64,000 nucleotides of DNA. Source: Amaricoccus macauensis. Lineage in GTDB: Bacteria; Pseudomonadota; Alphaproteobacteria; Rhodobacterales; Rhodobacteraceae. The position numbers were made by a program, and so were the translations under genes. Below are positions 17,524-25,913 of this stretch, in pieces (position 1 is the stretch's first letter; every line of letters begins with the position of its first letter). The stretch covers positions 310,001-374,000 of the forward strand of contig NZ_JACHFM010000002.1 in the NCBI RefSeq assembly GCF_014201905.1. Reading direction: 5' to 3'. A model generated the notes under the pieces. The model was not told the origin of the DNA. It saw only the letters and a program-made list of their open reading frames with translations, and ran no database searches.

Positions 17524-18432
17524 TCAGCTTCCGACGTGCGTGCGGCGATCCGGGTGCTTCCTGACGTCTTCGGCGAAGCGGTGCGACATCTGAAAGACAT
17601 CGACGGGGCAGGAGTCGATGCAGTTGCCGCAGTTCTGGCAGTCGCCGGACAGGATCACCGGGCTGTCCTTGCCCTTGAGGGCCGGGACGATGACGTGCGG
17701 CTCGGGGCAGATGGCGAAGCAGGCGCCGCAGTCGGTGCAGGCCGTGCGGTTGGCGGCGGAGACCCGGACGAGCGAGCCGCGTCCGATCAGCCCGTAGAAG
17801 GCCCCGACCGGGCAGAGGTGGCTGCACCAGGCCCGGCGCGCCACGAAGAGGTCGAGCAGGAACACCGCGGCGATGATCGCCCAGCCGAAGCCGATGCCGG
17901 AGATGAACGCCCGCTGCAGCAGGCTCACCGGATTGACGAACTCCCAGGCGACCGTCCCCGTGATGAACGAGGCGAGGAGGGTCGCGGCGAGGATCGCAAA
18001 GCGGGCGCGGCGGTCGAGCTTGCGGTCGCGGGTCAGCCCGACCTTCTCGCGCAGCCAGTAGGCCGTGTCGGTCACGACGTTGACCGGGCAGACCCATCCG
18101 CAATAGACGCGCCCGCCGAGCACGAGATAGGCGAGCGCGATGATGATGGCGCCGGTCACCACCGGCCAGGCGGGGGAGGTGCCGCCGACGAGCCCCTGAA
18201 GCAGGATGTAGGGATCGGCGAGAGTGACCATGCCGTAGATGTCGCTCGCCGCGAAGTTGCCGCGCACAAGCCAGATCCCGAAGAGCGGCCCGAGAGTGAA
18301 GAGACCGAGCAGGCTCACCTGGCTGGCTCGCCGGAGCAGCCACCACTTGTGCGAGCGGAGGAGACCGCGCGCCTCGACGCTGAGCCGGCGGTTCGCGGAG
18401 ACGAGCCCGAGAACGATCCCGCGACCTGTCAT
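17524..18432 (-). CDS. mauN: MauN, membrane ferredoxin (NapH-like) of methylamine utilisation
   Basis: A 302-residue membrane iron-sulfur protein of the NapH/MauN family. Several membrane helices carry the cytoplasmic Cys-pair motifs GRVYCGWVCPVN and CSHLCPVGAF, and the C-terminus holds two 4Fe-4S clusters: CTDCGACFAICPEP and CQNCGNCIDSCPVD. It is last in the mau operon and overlaps mauM by 4 bases. By analogy with NapGH it and MauM likely form a quinol-linked electron path; in methylotrophs these two are not strictly needed for active enzyme, so the role is inferred. Confidence 0.93.
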   Translation of the reverse strand: MTGRGIVLGLVSANRRLSVEARGLLRSHKWWLLRRASQVSLLGLFTLGPLFGIWLVRGNFAASDIYGMVTLADPYILLQGLVGGTSPAWPVVTGAIIIALAYLVLGGRVYCGWVCPVNVVTDTAYWLREKVGLTRDRKLDRRARFAILAATLLASFITGTVAWEFVNPVSLLQRAFISGIGFGWAIIAAVFLLDLFVARRAWCSHLCPVGAFYGLIGRGSLVRVSAANRTACTDCGACFAICPEPHVIVPALKGKDSPVILSGDCQNCGNCIDSCPVDVFQMSHRFAEDVRKHPDRRTHVGS

Positions 18433-19106
18433 GTGGCGCGCCCCGCCCGGTTGCGACCGGCGCCGCCGAGCCCGAGGTCACGCGGCAGCACGCGGATCGA
18501 GGCGTGGCCGGTGACGCAGTGCTTCTCACAGGTGCCGCAGCCGGTGCAACTGCCGGAATGGACCGTGGGAATCATGATCTTGCGACCGTCGATCTCGCCC
18601 GGCTCAAGGGTGATCGCGTCACCGCGGATCGGGCAGACGCGCACGCAGATGCTGCAGTTCATGCCCTTGTAGTTCAGACAGTCCTCGTGCCCGACGAGCA
18701 CGGCGACCCCCATCTCGGCCTCGCGGATGGCAATACCGCTGTCGAGGGCGCCGGTCGGGCAGGCCCGCGCGCAGGGCACGTCGCGGCACATGTAGCAGGG
18801 TTCCTCGCGCGGGGTGAAGAAGGGTGTGCCGACCGGCGCCTCCTCGCCCCATTCGGCGAGCGACAGCGTGTCGTAGGGACAGGCCTGCACGCAGAGACCG
18901 CATCGCACGCAGGAGGCGAGGAACTCGTCCTCGGGCCGGGCCCCCGGCGGCCGCAGGGCGCGGGCGTCGGCGGCGCCGGAAGCCTGTACCAGCGCGGCGA
19001 GCGAGAAGCCGCCAAGGCAGACCACGCCGGCGCCCCGCGCCATTTCGGTCATCGCCGTGCGGCGGTCTATCTTGCGGGGCTCGGTCTTGCGATCCCTGGC
19101 TGCCAT
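18429..19106 (-). CDS. mauM: MauM, polyferredoxin (NapG-like)
   Basis: A 225-residue iron-sulfur protein with four 4Fe-4S cysteine clusters: CVRCGLCVQACP, CYMCRDVPCARACP, NCSICVRVCP with an upstream Cys, and CTGCGTCEKHC. The N-terminus has RRTAMTEMARGAGVVCLGG, a degenerate Tat-like leader resembling NapG, so it is probably membrane-associated in or facing the periplasm. The stop overlaps the mauN ATG as ATGA. The gap to mauG is 28 bases. Start ATG lacks a clear Shine-Dalgarno sequence. Confidence 0.93.
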   Translation of the reverse strand: MAARDRKTEPRKIDRRTAMTEMARGAGVVCLGGFSLAALVQASGAADARALRPPGARPEDEFLASCVRCGLCVQACPYDTLSLAEWGEEAPVGTPFFTPREEPCYMCRDVPCARACPTGALDSGIAIREAEMGVAVLVGHEDCLNYKGMNCSICVRVCPIRGDAITLEPGEIDGRKIMIPTVHSGSCTGCGTCEKHCVTGHASIRVLPRDLGLGGAGRNRAGRAT

Positions 19107-19134
19107 TATCGGTTTTCGGCGGGAGTTGCTGCCG

Positions 19135-20346
19135 TCACTCCGGCGGTCCCGCCGCCTCCTTCGCGCGTTTCTGTTCGGCCAGCAGCGGCTCGTAGCGGCT
19201 GTCGGTCAGGGTCTCGAGGAAGGCGACGAGCGCATCGACCCGGGCGTCGTCGAGCATCAGGCCCGACTTGAGTTCGGTCAGCGACAGGTTCTCGCCGGCC
19301 TCGGGCGCCCCCCAGTCCTCGCCGGTCTCGGGGTTGATCTGCGAGATCGGACGGCGGCTCGTGTACTTGTTGTAGAAGAGGACAGCCGTTCGAAGGTCCT
19401 CGAACACCCCGTTGTGCATGTAGGGCGCAGTCACGGCGACGTTGCGCAGCGAGGGCACCCGGTGACGGCCCGCCTGCGCCGGATCGTCGATCCCCGGACG
19501 CTGCGCCAGCCCGCGGTCCACGTGGTCGGGGCCAAGGCCGCTGGCGGCGCGGGCCGCCTGGTTCAGCGGCACGCCGATGTTGTGATACTCGAAGCTCGTG
19601 AAGCTCTCCCGTGGCGTCACCCCCTGCTTCTGCAACTGGTGACAGAGCCGGCAGTTCCAGGTGATGAACACCGTCTGTCCGAACTGCTCCTGGCTGGTCA
19701 GTTCCGCCTCTCCGCGCATGTAGCGGTCGTACTTCGAGTCGAAGGCGGTGAACTCGGCGGTGCGCTGGTAGGCCGCGAGCGCCGACGTGGCATGGTCGAA
19801 CGCCGCATCGACATCGTCGAGTGCGCCCGCGCCAAAGAGGTCGCCGAAGCGCCGGGCATAGTCGTCGTCCTCGCGCAGCCGCGCCACCACCGCGGCCCGG
19901 TCCGGCATCGCCATCTCGGCGGGGTTCAGCATCGGCTGGCCGGCCTGCTCCTCCAGGTCGTCGGCGCGTCCGTCCCAGAAGAGGCCGCCCTTGTAGCGGC
20001 CCTTCGCATCGCGATGGAACGTCGGGCTGAGTGCGGCATAGGTCAGCATCGGTGTGTTGCGGTCACCGTGCGAGACGCCGTCGGCGCCCTCGGAGACCGC
20101 GCGGCCGGCGGCGCCGGTGCGCGGGTCGGAGAACGCATGGGCCGGATCATGGCAGGTCGCGCAGGACTGGGTGCCGGTGCCCGACAGCCCCGGGTCGAAG
20201 AACAGTGTCTCGCCGAGCGCGGCAAGCGTCTCCGTCCGGGGCGCTGGCTGGGGCGCCGGGCCGCCGGCCGCGCCGAAGCCAACCGCGGTGGCGGCGGCCA
20301 ACGCGACGGGCAACAGACAGGCGATGACGACAAACGGGCGCTCCAC
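19135..20346 (-). CDS. mauG: MauG, di-haem enzyme for TTQ biosynthesis
   Basis: A 403-residue periplasmic di-haem protein related to bacterial cytochrome c peroxidase. It oxidises preMADH to complete the tryptophan tryptophylquinone (TTQ) cofactor. Both c-type haem sites are visible: CATCH in the SCATCHDPAHAFSD region near the N-terminus and CRLCH in NCRLCHQLQKQG. A signal peptide with the hydrophobic core VVIACLLPVALAAATAVGFGA is present. The start is the GTG at 20346, with GGAGG 9 bases upstream and 4 bases after the mauJ stop; the frame opening further upstream reads through mauJ and is not used. Confidence 0.95.
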   Translation of the reverse strand: MERPFVVIACLLPVALAAATAVGFGAAGGPAPQPAPRTETLAALGETLFFDPGLSGTGTQSCATCHDPAHAFSDPRTGAAGRAVSEGADGVSHGDRNTPMLTYAALSPTFHRDAKGRYKGGLFWDGRADDLEEQAGQPMLNPAEMAMPDRAAVVARLREDDDYARRFGDLFGAGALDDVDAAFDHATSALAAYQRTAEFTAFDSKYDRYMRGEAELTSQEQFGQTVFITWNCRLCHQLQKQGVTPRESFTSFEYHNIGVPLNQAARAASGLGPDHVDRGLAQRPGIDDPAQAGRHRVPSLRNVAVTAPYMHNGVFEDLRTAVLFYNKYTSRRPISQINPETGEDWGAPEAGENLSLTELKSGLMLDDARVDALVAFLETLTDSRYEPLLAEQKRAKEAAGPPE

Positions 20347-20350
20347 GGTA

Positions 20351-21244
20351 TCAGACCTCCGCTGCTTCGGCCGAGCGCGCCGGCACGCCGGCGGCGCGTG
20401 CGCGGGTCTCGGAGATGAGGAGCCGATGGGCGACGAGATCGGCAAGGTTCGCGAGCACAGCCAGCCGCTTCTGTGCCGGAAGATCGAGCGCGGCGGGAGC
20501 GAGAACCCCGCGCGGGCCGAGAAGCCGGTCGTGATGCGGGCGCAGCAGCGTGACCAGCGCCGCGAGGCTCAGGTCGGCCAGCGGCTCGGGCCAGGCGAGC
20601 CCGCCGGAATGGATCAGGATTTCCTGCGTCACGCGGAAGTCGGCGGCGCCCGAGCGCGCCAGCGCCGGATTGCCGGAGACGGCGGCGTCGAGTAGCGCGA
20701 AGGCGGCCATCAGGCGGCTTGCCGGGTCGGGCGCGTTGCGGGCGCGCCGGAAGAGTTCGGCAAGCGGCGCCAGATCGGCGTCGACCGGGCCGAGGGCGGC
20801 GTCGTCGAGCGCGAGCGCACTCGGGCGGAAGGCGGTGCAGCGCCAGCGCGCCTGATGCGCGAGATCGGCGATACGCCAGCCGGCGATGGCCATTCCGCGC
20901 CCGGTCGCGACTTGCCAGCGCAGCAGGCGGCGCTCGACATCCTCGTAGGCGAGGGTCAGCGCCTCCTCCCCCGTGGCGGCCGGCAGGCGGTAGATCACCT
21001 CGGCGAGCTTGCCGCGCTCGTTGCCGTGCAGGCTGACCCGCGCCTCGGGCAGGTCGGGCGCGCCCGACTGCTCGGGCGCGTCATCGGCGACGAGAACGTC
21101 CAGCTCCCACGCCTGCGTCACCGGGTTGCGCAGGTAGAAGCCGACGAGGAAGTCCCGGCGGCGAACGTCGGCGACGGAGAGGCGGACCGTGTCAGTGTCG
21201 CTCTCGGCCTTCAGGGACGCTCGGATATCATAGGGAATCCACAT
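20351..21244 (-). CDS. mauJ: MauJ, methylamine utilisation protein of unknown function
   Basis: A 297-residue soluble protein without signal peptide or membrane helices. It sits in the position of mauJ in the Paracoccus-type operon, between amicyanin and mauG. The family has no assigned activity and is not essential for enzyme formation in the organisms studied, as I recall. The N-terminus reads MWIPYDIRASLKAESDTD, followed by a beta-rich part and a helical second half with an LLISETRARAAGV ending. Naming depends partly on position. Confidence 0.85.
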   Translation of the reverse strand: MWIPYDIRASLKAESDTDTVRLSVADVRRRDFLVGFYLRNPVTQAWELDVLVADDAPEQSGAPDLPEARVSLHGNERGKLAEVIYRLPAATGEEALTLAYEDVERRLLRWQVATGRGMAIAGWRIADLAHQARWRCTAFRPSALALDDAALGPVDADLAPLAELFRRARNAPDPASRLMAAFALLDAAVSGNPALARSGAADFRVTQEILIHSGGLAWPEPLADLSLAALVTLLRPHHDRLLGPRGVLAPAALDLPAQKRLAVLANLADLVAHRLLISETRARAAGVPARSAEAAEV

Positions 21245-21266
21245 GTTCTGCCTCCCTCCCGCCGGG

Positions 21267-21662
21267 TTATTCGACGGTGACCTTGCCGCGCATGAAGGGA
21301 TGCGGTGTGCAGTGGTAGGCGTAGGTGCCGGCCTCGTTGAAGGTGACCACGTAGGCCTCGTCCTTCTTCAGCATGGCGCCCTCGAAGGCGTCGTCGCCGA
21401 CCACACCCTTCTGGAAGGCGATGTTGTGGGGCATGGCCTCCTGGTTCACCCAGACGACGGTGGTGCCCGGCGCGACCTTCAGGTCCGGCGTCTCGTACTT
21501 CATCTTCGCGATGTTGACGACGACCGCGTCGGCGGGGGCCTCAGAGGCGGGGATCTGTGTCTCGCCAGGCGTGATCGCGTCGGCGGCGGCTGCACCGCTC
21601 GCGCCGGCGAGGGCGATGGTCAGGGCAACGGCCAGGGACCGGGTGGTCAGTGCAAGGTTCAT
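21267..21662 (-). CDS. mauC: amicyanin (blue copper electron acceptor)
   Basis: A 131-residue periplasmic type 1 copper protein that takes electrons from the TTQ of methylamine dehydrogenase and passes them to cytochrome c. A Sec signal peptide ends near GAAAAD. The copper ligands are His79 (EAMPHNIAF) and Cys118, His121 and Met124 in CTPHPFM, with the short C-x2-H-x2-M loop that defines amicyanins. KMKYETPDL and TFNEAGTYAYHC match the Paracoccus protein closely. It follows mauA after 61 bases that include a stem-loop. Confidence 0.97.
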   Translation of the reverse strand: MNLALTTRSLAVALTIALAGASGAAAADAITPGETQIPASEAPADAVVVNIAKMKYETPDLKVAPGTTVVWVNQEAMPHNIAFQKGVVGDDAFEGAMLKKDEAYVVTFNEAGTYAYHCTPHPFMRGKVTVE

Positions 21663-21685
21663 GAATGGCTCCCTTGAAGGATAGT

Positions 21686-21715
21686 GCCGGAGGCGGCGCG
21701 CAGGCCCCCTCCGGC
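21686..21715 (-). terminator. stem-loop between mauA and mauC
   Basis: An 8-bp perfect stem, GCCGGAGG and CCTCCGGC, flanks a 14-base GC-rich loop in the mauA-mauC gap. There is no T-run after it on the minus strand, so it is not a classical terminator. It more likely stabilises the 3' end of the mauA message or attenuates downstream expression so that subunits and carrier are made in different amounts. Function is inferred. Confidence 0.45.
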
Positions 21716-21723
21716 GTGCCGCG

Positions 21724-22287
21724 TCAGCCGGCTTTGCCGACGATGGGCGAGATGGTGCAGTGATAGGTCATCGCGTCGTCTTCCGCGCCGAAGCACCAGA
21801 TGATGTCGTTCGCGAATTCCGGGCGGTAGACCGGCAGTTCGCCCTCGGTGTTGAGGCACGGGCAGCGGCCCGACACGTTGGCGCCGCAGCAGTCGCGATA
21901 GGCGATCAGGTAGCTCTGGCCGTCCGTCGGGTTGAAGCAGCTCGCCACCCACGAGGCGCTGGCGAGCTTGGTGCCCGGCGGACAGTTGGTGAGCGACCCG
22001 CCGGAGCAGTCGCAGATGTTGCCGTCGATCGAGCAGTGGCGCCAGTAGTCGCAGGACTGCACGTCATGATCCTGCGGCGCGAACTTCGCGCGCGGATCGG
22101 CCCCTTCCACCGTGGCGGCGTTGGCGCGGCTGACGCGCCCGCGGCGGTCGACCGGCAGGAGCGGCACGAGCGCCGCGCCCGCCATGACCGCCCCGAGGCG
22201 GCCAATCGCACCCCGTCGGCTGGTATGGCCCGCAACCCGGCGGGACAGCTTTTCGACCATCGAGTCGAACCTCAGGTTCCCCAGCAT
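21724..22287 (-). CDS. mauA: methylamine dehydrogenase small (beta) subunit
   Basis: A 187-residue exported protein that carries the TTQ cofactor and oxidises methylamine to formaldehyde and ammonia in the periplasm. The long leader has a Tat-type SRRGAIGRLG segment. The mature part is very Cys-rich, giving the six-disulfide fold. Trp113 (SWVASC) and Trp164 (IIWCFGAED) are 51 residues apart, the same spacing as the TTQ-forming pair in the Paracoccus enzyme, so both cofactor residues are intact. AGGAGG lies 7 bases before the ATG. It follows mauD by 12 bases. Confidence 0.98.
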   Translation of the reverse strand: MLGNLRFDSMVEKLSRRVAGHTSRRGAIGRLGAVMAGAALVPLLPVDRRGRVSRANAATVEGADPRAKFAPQDHDVQSCDYWRHCSIDGNICDCSGGSLTNCPPGTKLASASWVASCFNPTDGQSYLIAYRDCCGANVSGRCPCLNTEGELPVYRPEFANDIIWCFGAEDDAMTYHCTISPIVGKAG

Positions 22288-22299
22288 GTTGTATCCTCC

Positions 22300-22899
22300 T
22301 CAGGCCGCGGTCTTCTTGCGGCTGGCAATGAACTGCTGCAGCGAGGCGAAACCGCTCTTGTCGGCCTCGAGCAGGCTTTCGAGGTGCTCGCGGGTGTTGG
22401 TGAGACCCTTGGAACGGATCACACCCTCCGCATCGAGCAGCACCCCGTAGGGGATCTTTCCGACCTGGAACGCCATGCCGATCTCGGCCGAGACGACGTA
22501 GCGGATCTGGCCCAGATCATGGGTTTCGAGGAAGCGCGCATGCTCCTCGGGCGCCCCGTCGCTGATCATCGTCACCGCGATCTTCTCGGCTTTCGCGATC
22601 GACTTGATGATCGGGAAGAGCTTGTCGCACACCGGGCAGGACGGCGCGGTGAACATCAGGAGCGTCGGCCGGGCCTCGACGGATGCACCGCCGATGCGGA
22701 CCGATTGTCCGAAGTAGTCGGGCAGGTCGAACTCCGGCGCCGGGTCGCCGATGTCGGGGCCGTGGTCGGTGATCATCGCGCCCATCGGCGAGGAGCGCTC
22801 GTGCAGCAGTCCGATCTGGCGCGTCAGACCGAGCACGACGGCCGTCATGCCGAGCAGCGCGACCCAGAGCAGGATGTTGGAAGCAATCAGGAACGTCAT
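22300..22899 (-). CDS. mauD: MauD, thioredoxin-like maturation protein
   Basis: A 199-residue membrane-anchored thiol-disulfide protein. One N-terminal membrane helix (IASNILLWVALLGMTAVVLG) is followed by a periplasmic thioredoxin-fold domain with a CPVC active site in TAPSCPVCDKL and a later cis-proline at IPYGVLLD. MauD with MauE is needed for folding and disulfide formation of the small subunit MauA, which has six disulfides. The gene lies between mauE and mauA with short gaps, the standard order. Confidence 0.95.
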   Translation of the reverse strand: MTFLIASNILLWVALLGMTAVVLGLTRQIGLLHERSSPMGAMITDHGPDIGDPAPEFDLPDYFGQSVRIGGASVEARPTLLMFTAPSCPVCDKLFPIIKSIAKAEKIAVTMISDGAPEEHARFLETHDLGQIRYVVSAEIGMAFQVGKIPYGVLLDAEGVIRSKGLTNTREHLESLLEADKSGFASLQQFIASRKKTAA

Positions 22900-22910
22900 G
22901 TGAGCGGCCC

Positions 22911-23459
22911 TTATGAGTTGGTTGCGTGCTGCCGGAGGGAAAGGCCGCCCAGCATGGAGGCGCTGAAGTAGAGCAGCGCCAGTACGGTGCCCGCGAGCGC
23001 GCCGGTCGCGATATCGACCGGGCCCCCGGCCGGCGCCCCCGGGAGGAGCGCGGCGAGGCCGAGCGCCAGCGCTGTCAGCGCGGCGTTGCGCCCGACCATG
23101 CGCCAGTTGATCCCCTGCCGCATGCCGTCACGGAAGCAGCCGCAGTCGATCTGTGTCCGCCCGCGCAGCACGTTGACGGCGATGGCGACGCCGAAGGCCG
23201 CGAGGAGCGTCGCTGCGCCGAGCGCCGCGGGCAGCGCCAGCGCCGGGACGATCAGCCCCGCCGCCACCGCGATCTCGACCGGCGGCAGCGCCAGCGCCAC
23301 CGGCCGGGCGAGGGCGTCAGGCAGCAGGCGGAAGTTCCGCACCACGCCGTAAAACTCCTCCATGGCCGTCAGCTTGGAGATTGCCGCCGTCGCGAAGAGC
23401 GCCGCGAGAAACACGCGCAGGCTCCACAGGAACAGTGGTTCGGAGAGCACAGCCTGCAT
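22911..23459 (-). CDS. mauE: MauE, membrane maturation protein
   Basis: A 182-residue integral membrane protein of the MauE/DoxX-related family. It has about four or five hydrophobic helices and a conserved Cys pair in DCGCFRDGM, a C-x-C motif that probably exchanges disulfides with MauD. The start is the ATG giving MQAVLSEP, one base after the mauB stop; the frame remains open upstream inside mauB but without family similarity. It acts in the inner membrane to support MauA folding. Confidence 0.95.
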   Translation of the reverse strand: MQAVLSEPLFLWSLRVFLAALFATAAISKLTAMEEFYGVVRNFRLLPDALARPVALALPPVEIAVAAGLIVPALALPAALGAATLLAAFGVAIAVNVLRGRTQIDCGCFRDGMRQGINWRMVGRNAALTALALGLAALLPGAPAGGPVDIATGALAGTVLALLYFSASMLGGLSLRQHATNS

Positions 23460-23460
23460 G

Positions 23461-24753
23461 TCAGCTGTCCATGTCGTGGGTGGTGATGATCTGCGGGCCA
23501 CGGCCAAGCTGGTCGACGCTGCGCAGTTCCTCGCCGGTCTCGGCGTCGAGGATGTAGAGCGTCTGGTCCCCGGCGGAGAGCGCGTAGAGCAGCGGCTCGT
23601 CGTCCTGGCTGACGTTGATCGAGTCGATCTCGTGACCGAGCTCGAACTTGGCGATCCGCTGGCCATTGCCGTCCATCACCACGAGGAAGCGGCTCGCCGC
23701 CTTGTGCCGCCACTCGTCGCGTTGATCGACGAGGAGGAAGGTGCGGTCCGACTTGCGGTGATAGGCGGTCTGCTGCCAGCCGCCCGGCCGCCATCCGTCA
23801 GCGCGCTCCGCTTCGGTCAGAGCCTCGATCGGGTCGAGGAACTTCGCCCCCTCGGCGGTCAGGTCCGCCCGGAAGATCTTGCCGGTGTAGGTCGGCCAGA
23901 CGAGGCGTCCCGCGCGCATGGAGTAGGCGGGGTGGTTGATGAGCAGCTCTTCCTCGCCGTGGAAGACCTCGGTGTTCGTGACCTTCGGCTCCTCGCCGGA
24001 GATGTCGATCTGGGCGAGGCTGCCGTCGCGGCAGTTCATGTAGAAGACGTCCGGCGTCGCCGGGAAGATGTGGTAGCAGTCGGGAACGTCGATCATGCGA
24101 TCGAACTTCTTGCCCTCGAGATCGACGACGCCGACGGCAGGGGCGGGCGAGAACTGGTAGAAGAGCAGCTGCTTGTTGTCCGGCGTCAGCGCGTTCATCC
24201 ACTCGTAGGTGCCGAGCAGGAAGCGCGGGGCGTCCGGCAGTTCGATGTCCGCCGTCGGCTCGAACGTCTCGGAATCGAAGACCTCGACGTAGTCGGTGCG
24301 CTCGCCGCGGGCGATGCGCTTGAAGACCGTGCTGACCTGGGCGAAGAACGAGCCGTCCGCCGCCGGCAGCGGGTGCGGCAGGAAGCCGCCATCGGTCATG
24401 CCGATCACCTCGCCGGTCGAGCCGTCGATGACGAACTGCTGGGTGACCGCCGCGAAGTGCGCCGGATCCTGCACGTAGACCCGCCGGGCGTCCGGCTTCG
24501 GCGCGTTCAGCACGACCGGCTCGTCGGCCTCGCCGGAGGCGAGAGCCTGTGCCGCCTCGGCCGCCTCGCGCTCGCCCTCGGTCTGGGTCGTCTGCTCGCC
24601 CTGGGCCTGCTGCTCCTGAGCCGGCTGCTCCGGGGTCTGCTGCTCCTGGGCGCTGGCCGGCCCGAACGCCATGCCGAGCGCAATGAGCGACGTCGTGGCA
24701 AAAAGGCCGAGCGACCTGACAGGGCCGGGGATAAGGCAGCGTCGAAGGGTCAT
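23461..24753 (-). CDS. mauB: methylamine dehydrogenase large (alpha) subunit
   Basis: A 430-residue periplasmic subunit that forms the seven-bladed beta-propeller of the alpha2beta2 enzyme. A signal peptide runs to about residue 35 ([12 protein letters not shown]). It is followed by a Gln/Glu-rich low-complexity linker, about residues 36-70, that is longer than I would expect, then the propeller with [20 protein letters not shown] and [21 protein letters not shown] very strong AAGGAGG lies 7 bases before the ATG, fitting high expression. An 80-base gap with a perfect hairpin separates it from mauF. Confidence 0.97.
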   Translation of the reverse strand: MTLRRCLIPGPVRSLGLFATTSLIALGMAFGPASAQEQQTPEQPAQEQQAQGEQTTQTEGEREAAEAAQALASGEADEPVVLNAPKPDARRVYVQDPAHFAAVTQQFVIDGSTGEVIGMTDGGFLPHPLPAADGSFFAQVSTVFKRIARGERTDYVEVFDSETFEPTADIELPDAPRFLLGTYEWMNALTPDNKQLLFYQFSPAPAVGVVDLEGKKFDRMIDVPDCYHIFPATPDVFYMNCRDGSLAQIDISGEEPKVTNTEVFHGEEELLINHPAYSMRAGRLVWPTYTGKIFRADLTAEGAKFLDPIEALTEAERADGWRPGGWQQTAYHRKSDRTFLLVDQRDEWRHKAASRFLVVMDGNGQRIAKFELGHEIDSINVSQDDEPLLYALSAGDQTLYILDAETGEELRSVDQLGRGPQIITTHDMDS

Positions 24754-24781
24754 GGAAGGTCCTCCTTAAAGGCTCTCGGAT

Positions 24782-24802
24782 CCCGGTGCGTGACGCACCG
24801 GG
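24782..24802 (-). terminator. perfect hairpin between mauF and mauB
   Basis: CCCGGTGCG and CGCACCGGG form a perfect 9-bp GC-rich stem with a 3-base loop in the mauF-mauB gap. On the transcribed strand it is followed by ATCC and the mauB ribosome-binding site, not by a T-run, so it is better seen as an RNA processing or stability element, or a weak attenuator, that sets the level of the structural genes relative to mauF. Confidence 0.55.
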
Positions 24803-24833
24803 GGGCCGTACCGGGGTGAGACGAGTGTGGCCG

Positions 24834-25676
24834 TCAGGCGAAGGCGAGGACGGCGAAGGCTGCGCCGAGCGCGACGAGGATGGCGCCGTCTACCAGCGCC
24901 GCGCGCTCCTGGTTCCGGCCGAGCCATCCCTGGATGGCGTAGTCGGTCACCGGCAGCAGGTTGACCGCCATGGGCAGGTAGCGGCCGAGGTTGAAGATGG
25001 CGATGATCGCAATCGCCTCCGGCAGGGTGCCGGTCAGGATCGCCGCCGCAGTTGCCAGGTAGAGAAGCGGCGTCTGCACGTAGGTGAGGTAGTCGAGCCC
25101 GAGGGCGAGCCCGTAGATCCCGCCGACCACCGGTTTCGAGAACCGTTGGCGTGCATCATGTGGCACCTGCGCCCGGCGCTGCGGATAGGGCACCTTCAGG
25201 AAGTCGAGCTGGTGCGCGCCATAGAGGAGGCCGATCGCCGCCAGCACCGCGAGGCCAAGCCCGGTGCCGAAGCCGGCAAAGCCCGCCAGGGCACCAATCG
25301 CGCCGAGCAGCGTCCCGAGAATGACGGCTCCCACCGCATAGCCGAGCCCGTGCATCGCAAAGGTCGGAAGCCAGTCCCGCACGGCCCGCAGTCCCCGCCC
25401 GGTGGGACGCAGCAGCGAGATCGAGGAGTAGCCGCAAGGTGACCAGGTGGAGAGCAGCCCGCCCGCGAACGCACCGAGACCGATGAAGGCCGAGAGTGCG
25501 GCTCCGCCGTCGGACCGACTGCTGAGGAGAAATCCTCCGGCAGCGCCAATGACGATACTCGAGATCAGGACAAGACGACGCGTCGCCGGGGGATATTCTT
25601 GTGCAAAGCTGACGCAATCGTTCACGCCAACCCCATCCCGTCCTGAGATCGGTCCCGTATCTACCGATAAGACCAT
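24834..25676 (-). CDS. mauF: MauF, membrane protein of methylamine dehydrogenase assembly
   Basis: A 280-residue polytopic membrane protein, first gene of the mau operon. Hydrophobic segments include LVLISSIVIGAAGGFLL and VGAVILGTLLGAIGALAGF; the WSPCGYSSISLL segment is a CcdA/DsbD-like Pro-Cys motif, suggesting transfer of reducing power or a role in periplasmic assembly. It is required for enzyme formation in Paracoccus. The ATG at 25676 has AAGGA 5 bases upstream and gives a length close to the family; an upstream ATG at 25739 would extend into the promoter region. Confidence 0.93.
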   Translation of the reverse strand: MVLSVDTGPISGRDGVGVNDCVSFAQEYPPATRRLVLISSIVIGAAGGFLLSSRSDGGAALSAFIGLGAFAGGLLSTWSPCGYSSISLLRPTGRGLRAVRDWLPTFAMHGLGYAVGAVILGTLLGAIGALAGFAGFGTGLGLAVLAAIGLLYGAHQLDFLKVPYPQRRAQVPHDARQRFSKPVVGGIYGLALGLDYLTYVQTPLLYLATAAAILTGTLPEAIAIIAIFNLGRYLPMAVNLLPVTDYAIQGWLGRNQERAALVDGAILVALGAAFAVLAFA

Positions 25677-25913
25677 TCGGTTCCTTCCCCTTTTCACTGC
25701 TTCAAAGGTTCTGGCGGGGGTGGGGCCCACTCGCTTCAAAGCGCTTATTTTTCTTTAGTTCGGACAGTCTGGAACGTGTCCACGGGGCTTTAAATCCTCA
25801 TTCCCGCAGGGGAGGGTTGCAGGAGCGCAGCCAACAGCCTGGCGCTGCCTTAAAGACCTGATAGCGCCGGACAAAAGTGTATTCTTCAGGACATCGGCTC
25901 GCCTGTAGGCTGA
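25677..25913 (-). promoter_or_regulatory. mau operon promoter/regulatory region
   Basis: The 237 bases between the mauR stop and the mauF start contain an AT-rich segment near 25735-25760 and an imperfect dyad with 6-bp arms GGCGCT (25841-25846) and AGCGCC (25863-25868). LysR-type regulators bind T-N11-A dyads in such regions. This should hold the methylamine-inducible promoter of mauF. I cannot assign -35/-10 boxes with confidence. Confidence 0.5.

Noticed and set aside
14583-17600. A minus-strand open frame of about 1000 codons
   Set aside because: Only its last 267 codons are real (nadX). The rest is antisense to the sulfatase gene, which has all family motifs; long antisense frames are expected in GC-rich DNA.
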